64,000 nucleotides of DNA from JAWKWH01 sp041397625 (GTDB lineage: Bacteria; Pseudomonadota; Alphaproteobacteria; Rhizobiales; Rhizobiaceae): assembly GCA_041397625.1 (NCBI GenBank), contig JAWKWH010000003.1, forward strand, positions 62,001 through 126,000, given 5' to 3'. How positions within the stretch are numbered: the stretch's first letter is position 1; each line of letters begins with the position of its first letter. Of the stretch, positions 45,743 through 53,980 are shown piece by piece. The notes under the pieces were generated by a model that worked only from the letters and a program-made list of their open reading frames with translations, searched no databases and had not been told where the DNA came from. Made by a program: the position numbers and the translations under genes.

Positions 45743-46699
45743 ATGAGCGAGCCCTGTTTCGATGTGGCCCATCTCAGCCATGTGGAGGTCCTGACCGACC
45801 GGTTCGACGAAAGCCTCGACTTCTTCACCCGGGTCTATGGCCTCAAGCTTTCCGGCGAGGACGACGAAAGCGCCTATCTGCGCGGCTGGGATGAATACGA
45901 GTTCCATTCGCTGAAGCTGACCAGGGCCGACACCACCGGCGTCGGCCACATCGCCTACCGCACCTCGTCGCCCGAGGCGCTGAAGCGGCGCGTGGCGGCG
46001 ATCGAAGCCTCCGGCTACAAGGTGCACGGCTGGACCGGCGGCGATCTCGGCCACGGCCCGGCCTTCCGGTTCGAAAACCCGTTCGGCCACGTTTTCGAGG
46101 TCTACTGGGAAACGCGGAAGTTCGAGCCCGCCGAGAACGACCGCTCGGCGCTGAAGAACCTCTCAAGCCGCTTCCACGCCCAGGGCGCCTGTCCGCGCCG
46201 CATCGACCACGTCAACGTGCTCGGCGAGGATGTGACCGAGTTCCGCAAGTTCGCCGAGACCTGCCTTGGAACCCGGGTTACCGAACTGATCCAGCTCGAC
46301 AATGGCCGGCTTGGCGGCTGCTGGTTTTCCGTCAACAACAAGACCTATGATCTCGTTTGCACCGAGGAACATGGCAAGGGCGTGGGGCGCCTGCACCACG
46401 TCACCTATGCCAGCGACCAGCGCGAGGATATCCTGCGCGCCGCCGACATCTTTCTGGAAAACGGCATCCACATCGAGACCGGACCGCACAAACACGCGAT
46501 CCAGGGCTCGTTCTTCCTCTATGTTTGGGAGCCGGCGGGCAATCGCATCGAGTTGGCGAATGCCGGTGCCAGGCTTATCCTGCAGCCCGACTGGGAGCCG
46601 GTGGTATGGACCGAGGCCGACCGAAAAAAGGGCCAGGCCTGGGGGCTGAAGACGATCGCGACCTTCCACACCCACGGCACGCCGCCTGTCGGAGAATGA
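45743..46699 (+). CDS. Type I (VOC-fold) extradiol ring-cleavage dioxygenase
   Basis: 318 residues with two vicinal-oxygen-chelate modules and AGGAGG before the ATG. The C-terminal module keeps the iron ligands H156 (RIDHVNV), H219 (LHHVTYA) and E270 (GNRIELAN), plus H251 and Y260 as likely acid-base residues (GPHKHAIQGSFFLYVWEP region). It is a catechol 2,3-dioxygenase-like enzyme opening a catecholic ring beside the hydroxyls. Next to galB-galC-galD homologues, the substrate should yield a carboxylated product such as oxalomesaconate, i.e. gallate or a related acid. Known gallate enzymes are LigB-type, so this would be a non-homologous replacement. Inference. Confidence 0.88.
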   Translation: MSEPCFDVAHLSHVEVLTDRFDESLDFFTRVYGLKLSGEDDESAYLRGWDEYEFHSLKLTRADTTGVGHIAYRTSSPEALKRRVAAIEASGYKVHGWTGGDLGHGPAFRFENPFGHVFEVYWETRKFEPAENDRSALKNLSSRFHAQGACPRRIDHVNVLGEDVTEFRKFAETCLGTRVTELIQLDNGRLGGCWFSVNNKTYDLVCTEEHGKGVGRLHHVTYASDQREDILRAADIFLENGIHIETGPHKHAIQGSFFLYVWEPAGNRIELANAGARLILQPDWEPVVWTEADRKKGQAWGLKTIATFHTHGTPPVGE

Positions 46700-46703
46700 G
46701 ACC

Positions 46704-47432
46704 ATGAGCAAGACCGCCCTCGTTATCAGCGCCCATTCGGCCGATTTCGTCTGGCGCTGCGGCGGCGCCATCGCGCTGCACCAGTCGCTCGGTTACGAGG
46801 TGACGATCGTCTGCCTGAGCTACGGCGAGCGCGGCGAAAGCGCCAAACTGTGGAAGCAGCAGGGCATGACGCTGGAGCGGGTCAAGGCCGAGCGCCGCAA
46901 GGAGGCCGAAGCGGCTGCAAAGGCGCTCGACGCGCATGACATCCGGTTCTTCGATCTCGGCGACTATCCGCTGGTCATGGACAGCGATGCCAAGTATCGC
47001 CTGGTGGATGTCATCCGCGCGGTGCAGCCACGCTTCATGCTCAGCCACTCGACCTATGATCCCTACAACACCGACCATATGTATGCGAGCGAGGTGGCAT
47101 TGGAGACGCGCATGATCGCCCAGGCCTGGGGACATAATCCCGGCGAGACGGTTCTCGGCGCACCGCAGCTCTACCTGTTCGAGCCGCACCAGACCGAGCA
47201 GATGGGCTGGAAGCCCGACACCTTCCTCGACATCACGCCGGTTTGGGACAAGAAGCGCGCAGCGATCGAATGCATGACCGGGCAGGAGCACCTCTGGGCC
47301 TACTACACCAATGTGGCCGAGAACCGCGGCAACCACTTCCGCCGCAATTCCGGCGGCCAGGCCGGCGGGCGCGACTGCCGCTATGCCGAGGGCTTTCAGT
47401 CGATCTTCCCGCGCACCGTGGACGAATTGTGA
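46704..47432 (+). CDS. galB: 4-oxalomesaconate hydratase-like protein GalB (PIG-L fold)
   Basis: A 242-residue PIG-L/LmbE-type zinc hydrolase fold. AHSADFVWRCGG (H10, D13 region) replaces the usual HPDDE motif and HSTYDPYNTDH near 113-123 supplies the third zinc histidine; both match the Pseudomonas putida GalB pattern as I recall it. GalB hydrates 4-oxalomesaconate (enol/keto-set by GalD) to 4-carboxy-4-hydroxy-2-oxoadipate. It starts 4 bp after the dioxygenase and its stop shares a base with galC. Confidence 0.88.
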   Translation: MSKTALVISAHSADFVWRCGGAIALHQSLGYEVTIVCLSYGERGESAKLWKQQGMTLERVKAERRKEAEAAAKALDAHDIRFFDLGDYPLVMDSDAKYRLVDVIRAVQPRFMLSHSTYDPYNTDHMYASEVALETRMIAQAWGHNPGETVLGAPQLYLFEPHQTEQMGWKPDTFLDITPVWDKKRAAIECMTGQEHLWAYYTNVAENRGNHFRRNSGGQAGGRDCRYAEGFQSIFPRTVDEL

Positions 47433-48103
47433 TGAGCGTCGTGGTGCAGAACATCGAGCGCGCCGCCCCGGACGTCGTTGCCGGGTTGGCGGAGGCGGGC
47501 GTCGCCACCGTGCACGAGGCGCAGGGCCGCAAGGGGTTGCTCGCCTCCTACATACGGCCGATCTTTTCCGGCGCACGCGTCGCCGCTTCCGCCGTCACCA
47601 TCTCGTCGCCGCCCGGCGACAACTGGATGCTGCATGTCGCCATCGAGCAGCTTTCCGATGGCGACATCCTGGTGCTGGCACCGACCAGCCCGTGCGAGGA
47701 CGGCTATTTCGGCGACCTGCTGGCGACGTCGGCACGTGCACGCGGCTGTCGCGGCCTGGTGATCGAGGCCGGCGTGCGCGACGTGCGCGACCTGACCGAG
47801 ATGCGTTTCCCGGTGTGGTCGAAGGCGGTGTTCGCGCAGGGTACGGTCAAGGAGACGCTTGGCTCGGTCAACGTGCCGGTGGTCTGCGCCGGCGTGCTGG
47901 TCAATCCGGGCGACGTGATCGTCGCCGACGATGACGGCGTCTGTGTCATCGCCCGCGCGGAAGCGGCAGGCGTGCTGGCAAAGGCACGCGCCCGCATGGA
48001 GAGGGAAGAGGAGAAGCGCCGGCGCCTGGCGGCGGGCGAACTCGGCCTCGACATCTACGACATGCGCGGGCGGCTGGCCGAGAAGGGCTTGAAGTATGAG
48101 TGA
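47432..48103 (+). CDS. galC: 4-carboxy-4-hydroxy-2-oxoadipate aldolase GalC/LigK-like
   Basis: 223 residues of the RraA-like aldolase family. GDILVLAPTSPCEDGYFGDLLATSA (in parts) and GLVIEAGVRDVRDL with the R-D pair, then DGVCVIAR, are the HMG/CHA-aldolase marks. The enzyme splits 4-carboxy-4-hydroxy-2-oxoadipate to pyruvate and oxaloacetate with a divalent metal. Starts at the TGATG overlap with galB and overlaps galD by 8 bp. Confidence 0.9.
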   Translation: MSVVVQNIERAAPDVVAGLAEAGVATVHEAQGRKGLLASYIRPIFSGARVAASAVTISSPPGDNWMLHVAIEQLSDGDILVLAPTSPCEDGYFGDLLATSARARGCRGLVIEAGVRDVRDLTEMRFPVWSKAVFAQGTVKETLGSVNVPVVCAGVLVNPGDVIVADDDGVCVIARAEAAGVLAKARARMEREEEKRRRLAAGELGLDIYDMRGRLAEKGLKYE

Positions 48104-49160
48104 GGGCATACGGGCCATGTGGATGCGCGGCGGCACGTCGAAAGGCGGCTATTTCGTTGCCGGCGACCTGCCGTCCGACATCGCGGCGCGCGATCGCATG
48201 CTTCTCTCGGTCATGGGCAGCCCCGACCCGCGCCAGATCGACGGGCTCGGCGGCGCCGACCCACTGACGTCGAAGGTCGCGGTGGTCGGGACCTCGGCGC
48301 GCCAGGGCGTCGATGTCGACTACCTGTTCCTGCAGGTCATGGTCGACCGCGCCATCGTCACCGATGCGCAGAACTGCGGCAACATCCTCGCCGGCGTCGG
48401 ACCGTTCGCCATCGAGCGCGACCTGGTCGCAGCAAGCGATCCGGTGACCGAGGTGCGCATCTTCATGGAGAATACCGGGCAGGTCGCTGTCGCTACGGTG
48501 CCGACGCCGGGGGGGCGCGTCACCTATGCGGGCGGCGCCCGCATTGACGGCGTGCCGGGAACCCATGCGCCGATCCCGCTTGCCTTCGAGGGCACTGCCG
48601 GCTCGACCTGCGGCGCTCTGCTGCCCACCGGCAACGCGGTCGACGTGATCGACGGCGTTGACTGTACGCTGATCGACAACGGCATGCCCTGCGTCATCGT
48701 ACGCGCTGCCGACATGGGAATTGCCGGCGACGAGCCGCCGGAGAAACTGGAGTCCGATCAACGGCTTCGCGACCGGCTTGAATCCATTCGTTTGACCGCT
48801 GGTCCGATGATGAATCTCGGCGACGTGACCGACAACAGCGTGCCCAAGATGACCATGGTTTCGCGACCGAGGAGCGGCGGCGCGATCGCCACGCGCACCT
48901 TCATCCCGCATCGCTGCCACAAGGCGATCGGCGTTTTCGGCGCGGTCTCGGTTGCCACCGCCTGCCTGGTGCCGGGCACGGTCGCGGCCGGCATGGCGGT
49001 GAACCCGGAGGGCGAGGACAAGGCGCTGGCTGTCGAACATCCGACCGGCGAGATGACGGTGATCGCCCGCGTCGAGAACGGTCAGGTGGTGCGCACCGGC
49101 ATATTGCGGACGGCGCGCAAACTGTTCGACGGTACCGTCTTCGCCGGCGAGGCGGCGTGA
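48096..49160 (+). CDS. galD: 4-oxalomesaconate tautomerase GalD/LigU-like (PrpF family)
   Basis: 354 residues of the PrpF family. WMRGGTSKGGYF at the N-terminus, the central DAQNCGNILAGVGPF with the catalytic-type cysteine, and GGRVTYAGGARIDGVPG are landmarks. PrpF-type isomerases shift double bonds of tricarboxylic acids; GalD and LigU act on 4-oxalomesaconate. Genes galB, galC and galD in one overlapping run give strong mutual support. Overlaps the next gene by one base (or 4 if that starts at GTG). Confidence 0.9.
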   Translation: MSEGIRAMWMRGGTSKGGYFVAGDLPSDIAARDRMLLSVMGSPDPRQIDGLGGADPLTSKVAVVGTSARQGVDVDYLFLQVMVDRAIVTDAQNCGNILAGVGPFAIERDLVAASDPVTEVRIFMENTGQVAVATVPTPGGRVTYAGGARIDGVPGTHAPIPLAFEGTAGSTCGALLPTGNAVDVIDGVDCTLIDNGMPCVIVRAADMGIAGDEPPEKLESDQRLRDRLESIRLTAGPMMNLGDVTDNSVPKMTMVSRPRSGGAIATRTFIPHRCHKAIGVFGAVSVATACLVPGTVAAGMAVNPEGEDKALAVEHPTGEMTVIARVENGQVVRTGILRTARKLFDGTVFAGEAA

Positions 49161-50089
49161 TGGCGCAGCCGGCGCACATCGCCTTTCTCGGCTTCGGCGA
49201 GGCGGCGCGGGCGTTCTGCTGGACGCTCGGCAAGGCCGATCCGGCGCTGAAGTTCTCCGCCTATGACATCAAGCTCGGCGGGCCGGAAGCCTCTGCCATG
49301 AGCGGCGCGATGGCTCGCGCCGGCGTGACGGTGGTGAACGCGGCCGAAGGCCTTGCCGATGCCGACTGGATAGTCTCCGCGGTCACCGCCGACCAGAGCC
49401 TCGAGGCGATCGGGCCACTCGTTCCGGCGCTCGGACCGGGGACGCTCGTCATCGACATCAACTCGGTCTCACCCGGCCGTAAGCGGCAGACGGCGGAGCT
49501 GATCTGCGCGACCGGTGCGGCCTATCTCGACATGGCGGTGATGTCACCGGTCCATCCGAAGGGTCACGCCTCGCCGGTGCTGCTGGCGGGGCAGGGGATC
49601 GACGGCTTGCGCGCACCGCTCGATCGTCTCGGCTTTGCCTACGACGTCGCCGGGGACGAGCCTGGTGCTGCGACGGCCATCAAGATGGTGCGTTCGCTGT
49701 TCGTCAAGGGGCTCGAAGCGATCACTGTCGAGACATTGCTGGCGGCGGAAGCCTCCGGCTGTCGCGATGTGATCCTGTCATCGCTCGCGGCCAGCTATCC
49801 AGGGCTCGAATGGCCAGCGCTCGCCGGCTACAATTTCGAACGGACATTGCGCCACGGCGCCAGGCGGGCAGTCGAGATGGAGGAGAGTGCGGCGACGCTC
49901 GACGCGCTCGGATTGAACGGCGGCCTTGCCCGCGAGATTGCCGCCGTGCAGCGGGCGCAGGGCGCGGCCGGTGCTGCCAGCCTGTGCGGCGAGACGCTGC
50001 ATGATATTGTGGCGAACAACCTCAGGGCGCGGATGAAAGCCTGTCCGCGGCAGGATGACGATGCCGAAAAGGTGCCGCCCGAAACCTGA
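49160..50089 (+). CDS. NAD(P)-binding 6PGDH-like dehydrogenase with DUF1932 domain
   Basis: 309 residues from the ATG at 49160 (a GTG one codon earlier is also possible). The N-terminal Rossmann fold has FLGFGEAARAFCW and a 3-hydroxyacid-dehydrogenase-like core (DINSVSPGRKRQ, with AVMSPVHPKGHASPVLLAG after it). Lys in GAATAIKMVRS fits the catalytic lysine. The C-terminal DUF1932 helical domain follows. It ends the operon. No step in the known gallate branch needs a dehydrogenase, so it may act on a semialdehyde from another substrate or on a side product. Role unknown. Confidence 0.85.
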   Translation: MAQPAHIAFLGFGEAARAFCWTLGKADPALKFSAYDIKLGGPEASAMSGAMARAGVTVVNAAEGLADADWIVSAVTADQSLEAIGPLVPALGPGTLVIDINSVSPGRKRQTAELICATGAAYLDMAVMSPVHPKGHASPVLLAGQGIDGLRAPLDRLGFAYDVAGDEPGAATAIKMVRSLFVKGLEAITVETLLAAEASGCRDVILSSLAASYPGLEWPALAGYNFERTLRHGARRAVEMEESAATLDALGLNGGLAREIAAVQRAQGAAGAASLCGETLHDIVANNLRARMKACPRQDDDAEKVPPET

Positions 50090-50102
50090 AAGCCGATACT
50101 GC

Positions 50103-50573
50103 CTAATCCCAGGCGCAACAGCCAAGCAAATACTCGATTGTGGCGTCGTGGGAATAAAGCGGCAGCAGTAGCCGGTGATAGCGATCAGGCCGTGATCCGA
50201 AGACCGTGTTTGCCATCTCCCAATAATGCGGCCGACCGGTTTTCATCAGCGCGGCGTACACGTCGTTCACGCGCTTGCGAATTTGCGGATGGATCAAATC
50301 CGAAAAATGCATACCGCCGATTTCGCGCTTGATCCTCTCGCCGATTGCCGGCCCGGCGCGGATGACAAGCGGATCGGGTTTTCCGCGCTTCCTGCGACCG
50401 GGGTCGACAAGGAAAAGACCCGGATAGTCGCCAATCAGCGCGTCGAAAGACAGGTCTTCGGTGGTCGGGGGACGGCGCTCCCACGCCTGTCTCCATTCGT
50501 CCAGCAAACGGCTCAGGCTAGGGTGAGCGGTGACCGGCAATTCAAAGTCACGGTGACTGGCTTTCATATCCAT
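50103..50573 (-). CDS. PAS_5 domain protein of unknown function
   Basis: 156 residues from the ATG at 50573 (an ATG two codons later and an upstream TTG are alternatives; no clear ribosome site). It resembles the short PAS_5 (DUF1488-unrelated, pfam07310-type) proteins common in Rhizobiales: LLDEWRQAWERR, then LFLVD, RAGPAIGERIKREIGGMHFSDL and YHRLLLPLYSHD. Such domains may sense small molecules or redox state. It is convergent with the operon before it and its start region lies against that of the AraC gene. Confidence 0.65.
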   Translation of the reverse strand: MDMKASHRDFELPVTAHPSLSRLLDEWRQAWERRPPTTEDLSFDALIGDYPGLFLVDPGRRKRGKPDPLVIRAGPAIGERIKREIGGMHFSDLIHPQIRKRVNDVYAALMKTGRPHYWEMANTVFGSRPDRYHRLLLPLYSHDATIEYLLGCCAWD

Positions 50574-50679
50574 GACCGTAGAACTCAAACCACCCAAGAC
50601 GCGTTATGCAGACAGGATAGCACTCGCTTCGCCTGTGGATGGTGTGCTTTCCTCGTCAAATTTTGTACAATGCCCGCCA

Positions 50680-51744
50680 ATGAGCGGAGGAACAGACCTG
50701 GTCTCCCTTGCGGACCAGTTTCAGATCCTGGCATCCGTCGGCCGGGACCTGCCGCGCTATTGCGCCGAAGCGGGTATTGACCTCGATGTGCTCGCCGGCC
50801 AGTTCGGAATCGACCCGGCGACCTTCGACGACTTCGACACGCGGATCAGTTTCGACCGGTTCTCCCGCCTGCTGGACGCGATAGCATCGGTTACGGGCGA
50901 CGATACGTTCGGCCTCAAATTCGGCATGGTCGCCAGTCCCGGTGCGGCCGCTCCCTTCGGGTTCGGTCTTGCGGTGGCTCCCGACTTCACCGAGCTGATC
51001 CGCTTCTATGCCAAGTATGTCCACATCGTCGTCGATCTCGATATTTTCAACGCCATTATCGAAAGCGACCGCATCACGCTCGAATGGTCGTATTCGCCGC
51101 TTATCGGTCACAGCGAACAGTATGCCGACTATGCGGCCGCGGTGGCGATGCGCGTGTTGGGACGCTATCTGGGCCGGTTGAAGAAGCCGCTAAGGGTACA
51201 GCTCCAGCGCCGGCCGCCGCGCGACAAGTCCCTGCACATGCGGCTGATTTCGCCATCCATCCGCTTTGGCGCCGACATCAATCGTTTCGTGTTCTCGCCC
51301 GCGGTTCTCGGGCGGCCCAACATGTTCGCGGATCCGTCGTTGTTCAGATATATGACGCAGAGATGCGAGGAGATGTCCGCCCGCCTCCGCCGCAAGAAGG
51401 ATATCGTCACGGCGCTGAAGGAGGATTTCGTCCGCGAGCTGGAAACCGGTGTCCGGTCGATCGGCGAACTGTCGAGAAAATACGGTATGAGCGAGCGCTC
51501 CCTGCAAAGGCGGCTCGCCGAACGGGGCACCGGATTTGGCCGTCTTGTCGAGCAGACGCGCGAGGAACTGGCGCTGCAGATGCTGCAGGAGACCGAGACG
51601 CCGCTCATCGAGATCGGCCACAGGCTCGGCTATTCCTCGCAAAGCTCGTTCACCAGGGCGATCAAACGCCTGCATGGCAGAACGCCAGGCGAAATTCGCC
51701 GTCAATACAAGGGCCCGTTTCGGCGCCGGAAGCCGACGGAGTGA
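50680..51744 (+). CDS. AraC-family regulator (OruR/ArgR-like N-terminal domain)
   Basis: 354 residues from the ATG at 50680; an in-frame ATG at 50572 would add 36 residues of low-complexity lead. The N-terminal 200 residues match the AraC ligand domain seen in OruR-like proteins (ISFDRFSRLLDAIASVTGDDTFGLKFG in parts). The C-terminal HTH has RSIGELSRKYGMSERSLQRRLAE and PLIEIGHRLGYSSQSSFTRAIKR then GRTPGEIRRQYK. Neighbour to the PAS_5 gene in divergent position. Target genes not evident. Confidence 0.85.
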   Translation: MSGGTDLVSLADQFQILASVGRDLPRYCAEAGIDLDVLAGQFGIDPATFDDFDTRISFDRFSRLLDAIASVTGDDTFGLKFGMVASPGAAAPFGFGLAVAPDFTELIRFYAKYVHIVVDLDIFNAIIESDRITLEWSYSPLIGHSEQYADYAAAVAMRVLGRYLGRLKKPLRVQLQRRPPRDKSLHMRLISPSIRFGADINRFVFSPAVLGRPNMFADPSLFRYMTQRCEEMSARLRRKKDIVTALKEDFVRELETGVRSIGELSRKYGMSERSLQRRLAERGTGFGRLVEQTREELALQMLQETETPLIEIGHRLGYSSQSSFTRAIKRLHGRTPGEIRRQYKGPFRRRKPTE

Positions 51745-51928
51745 CGGCGCGTCACGGTGTCACGATTTGTTCACGCGGCGCAAACACCCCCGTTTTATTG
51801 GCGTCCATTGTCAATGCGCGAATCGCCGCCAGTGAGTATGTCCAGCCCGCAAATGAAGGGGGGTAATCACTTTTTATCTTGCTTGGTAACTGCCGTGCGA
51901 GCTACCTCGAAGAAAGGTTGCATACAAG

Positions 51929-52684
51929 ATGTGCCAGTCGTTTCAGTTTATCGACAACACGCTGACCGATTTTGATTTGCGCTTCCTGACGGTTGATCTT
52001 TCGGAAGCCGCCAATATTGCCGATGCGTGCGCCACGCTGGAACGACATCTGCGTTCAAGCGGATGCGCGCTTCTTTCCATGAAGGTCCGCGGCTTGAACG
52101 ATGACAATTCGGCGCTGCGTCCCTTTTTCGGCACACTTCCCTGTCCGCTTTCGGTGCTATCGCGGCAGGCTGACAGCGAATATGCGGCCGCAATGCCGAC
52201 GCTGCATCGTTTCGCACCGTTTGACGCGATGGCGCTCGATCCGTCGCGCTATCCGGACTTCATGAGCAGGCGTTTCCTCGACGAGCTGAAGAAACTCGGC
52301 CACAGGCATATCGCGATCATCCCCGTTGTTATCGGCGACGGGCTGGCGCTCTACACCATCGGGCTGAACGACGTTCCCTTTGCCGGCGAATGCAGGGAAG
52401 TGCTGGTCAACATCGTCTGCCATGCGACCGTGTCGATCCTGTCCCGTTTTCCGGAGACGGCGACGCTGTTCAAACCAAGAGAGCTGTCGTTGACCGAAGC
52501 CGAGATCGTGCTTCTGCTCGCCGGCGGCAACACGGTCGGCGAGGTTGCCGAGAATCTCGGCTACAGCGAATTCACCGTCAGCCATCTGGTCGATGGCGCG
52601 TCGGAAAAACTCGGCGCCAGAAGCCGGGCGCACCTTGTCGCGAAAGCACTGGGGTCGTGCGAGATTGCCAATGTGCACGGCTAA
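51929..52684 (+). CDS. visN: LuxR-type flagellar regulator VisN
   Basis: 251 residues. An N-terminal ligand-domain-like half (FDLRFLTVDLSEA..., FTRAP-like PSRYPDFMSRRFLDELKKLGH) is followed by a LuxR helix-turn-helix at the end (LTEAEIVLLLAGGNTVGEVAENLG, SEFTVSHLVDGASEKLGARSR, in parts). In Sinorhizobium, VisN and VisR form a heterodimeric master activator encoded just before flhB-fliG-fliN-fliM-motA. The same neighbourhood and a second LuxR gene at 53981 support this call. Preceded by a 184-bp gap with no clear promoter. Confidence 0.75.
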   Translation: MCQSFQFIDNTLTDFDLRFLTVDLSEAANIADACATLERHLRSSGCALLSMKVRGLNDDNSALRPFFGTLPCPLSVLSRQADSEYAAAMPTLHRFAPFDAMALDPSRYPDFMSRRFLDELKKLGHRHIAIIPVVIGDGLALYTIGLNDVPFAGECREVLVNIVCHATVSILSRFPETATLFKPRELSLTEAEIVLLLAGGNTVGEVAENLGYSEFTVSHLVDGASEKLGARSRAHLVAKALGSCEIANVHG

Positions 52685-52712
52685 GCGCGCGGCCTGAGCC
52701 GGGCCGGCAACC

Positions 52713-53120
52713 TTAATTCGTTTCGCGCCGTCGTTCCAGTTCGCGGTCGATCATCTCGTTATATTCCGCCATGTGCCGGTTGGCGGCCGCGCGCGCCTCG
52801 GCCGGTGCCAGGTCGGGATGATGGCGCTTGGCGAGCGAGCGCCTGAGCCGCATCAGCGCCGGCGTATCGAGGGTCGACAGGTAACTCGCGTCCGGCGTTT
52901 CCGGAAGGGCGGGATCGATCTCGTCGCCGGTTTGCGATGGCGGCTCGAAAGCCGCGTTAGCCTGATAGCTGCCAAAAATGGCATCGGCGGCGGCGACAGG
53001 GCGCCCGCCGCGCGGGAACAGGTGGGCCTGCGTCGCGAAGGCGCCCGGCGGGGGGGCGGGCGCTTCGCCGGCGGGTTGGCCGGGCCTGTCATCGAGGAAA
53101 TCGGAGAACCTGGGACGCAT
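52713..53120 (-). CDS. Small protein with degenerate J-domain-like C-terminus
   Basis: 135 residues from the ATG at 53120 (an upstream TTG would add two). The first 80 residues are proline/alanine-rich and unstructured-looking (PGQPAGEAPAPPPGAFA). The last 50 resemble helices II-III of a DnaJ domain: LRRSLAKRHHPDLAPAEA with an HPD tripeptide, then ANRHMAEYNEMIDRELERRR. It could be a co-chaperone for a flagellar or regulatory factor. It is read opposite to visN and visR, between them. Function unknown. Confidence 0.6.
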   Translation of the reverse strand: MRPRFSDFLDDRPGQPAGEAPAPPPGAFATQAHLFPRGGRPVAAADAIFGSYQANAAFEPPSQTGDEIDPALPETPDASYLSTLDTPALMRLRRSLAKRHHPDLAPAEARAAANRHMAEYNEMIDRELERRRETN

Positions 53121-53294
53121 ATACAAAACCGCAAGCAGGCAGCGAATGGAAGCCGAGCCTAGCGGCTCGGCGTTTCAAATCGGTTACACGGCAAGCGATT
53201 TCCTCCAGGACGCCGGCCTGCCAGCCTGGAGCAAGTTTGACGTCCTATATCCTGACAATGGTGTGACACTATCGCGACCGGGGCGTACGCTTGG

Positions 53295-53735
53295 ATGATC
53301 CGGACAATTCTCATTTCCGCCTGGGTGACCATTGCGACGGTCGGGGCGTTGTTTGCCTCGGTGACGCTCTTTTCCGATGATGGCGGCGCACCGCTCGCGG
53401 CGGCCGACGAGATCGAGGAACTTGAAAGCAGGCACATCGCCGTGCCCGTGCTGGCCGGTCAGCGGGTGACGGGCTATTTCATCGCCAAGGTCGGCTACTC
53501 CGCCCATGCGTCCGAAATCGGCCATATGGTGGCGCCGATGGACGCGGTCGTCCGGCATTCGCTGCATGCCGTGATCTACCGCCATCGCGAAAACGACTAC
53601 TCCGACCCCGGGTCGGTCGACACCGAAAGCCTGGCGGCCGCCATGGTTGCCGATTTGAACAGGCGCCTCGATCGTGAAGCGGTCACCGCTCTGGAGCTTC
53701 GGGAAATCGACTATCTGCCCAGGGAAAGCCACTGA
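53295..53735 (+). CDS. Small membrane-anchored protein, FliL-like
   Basis: 146 residues. One N-terminal helix (IRTILISAWVTIATVGALFASVTLF, residues 2-26) without a cleavage site, then a periplasmic domain of strands and a helix: IAVPVLAGQRVTGYFIAKVGY, VVRHSLHAVIYRH and MVADLNRRLDREAVTALEL. The shape (one anchor, short linker, beta-rich domain ending in a helix then a strand) resembles FliL-like flagellar proteins. It lies between visN and visR, which supports a motility role. Not firmly assignable. Confidence 0.6.
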   Translation: MIRTILISAWVTIATVGALFASVTLFSDDGGAPLAAADEIEELESRHIAVPVLAGQRVTGYFIAKVGYSAHASEIGHMVAPMDAVVRHSLHAVIYRHRENDYSDPGSVDTESLAAAMVADLNRRLDREAVTALELREIDYLPRESH

Positions 53736-53980
53736 CGGCGGAGAGCGGGCGATCGTTGGTTCGGCCGTGCCGTCGTGTTGTTTCGGCAGGCAGTCTTCCG
53801 CGGCGCTTTCCGAAAAAAGTTGGAAAATTCAACCAGAACTGGCTATGTTTGATTCGCGGGCGCTCCAATAGAAACAAAATGACGTGGCGTCAATCATGTT
53901 TTCGTAACGTGAGGTACAAGTAAAACGAATATCATCCGGGCGATTTCGACTTAAGAGAGTGAACTGCATGGTGGGGGCAA

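Noticed and set aside
50572..50680. The earlier ATG at 50572 as the start of the AraC gene
   Set aside because: It would add 36 residues without family similarity and would overlap the start of the divergent PAS_5 gene; no ribosome site is better there. Kept only as an alternative.
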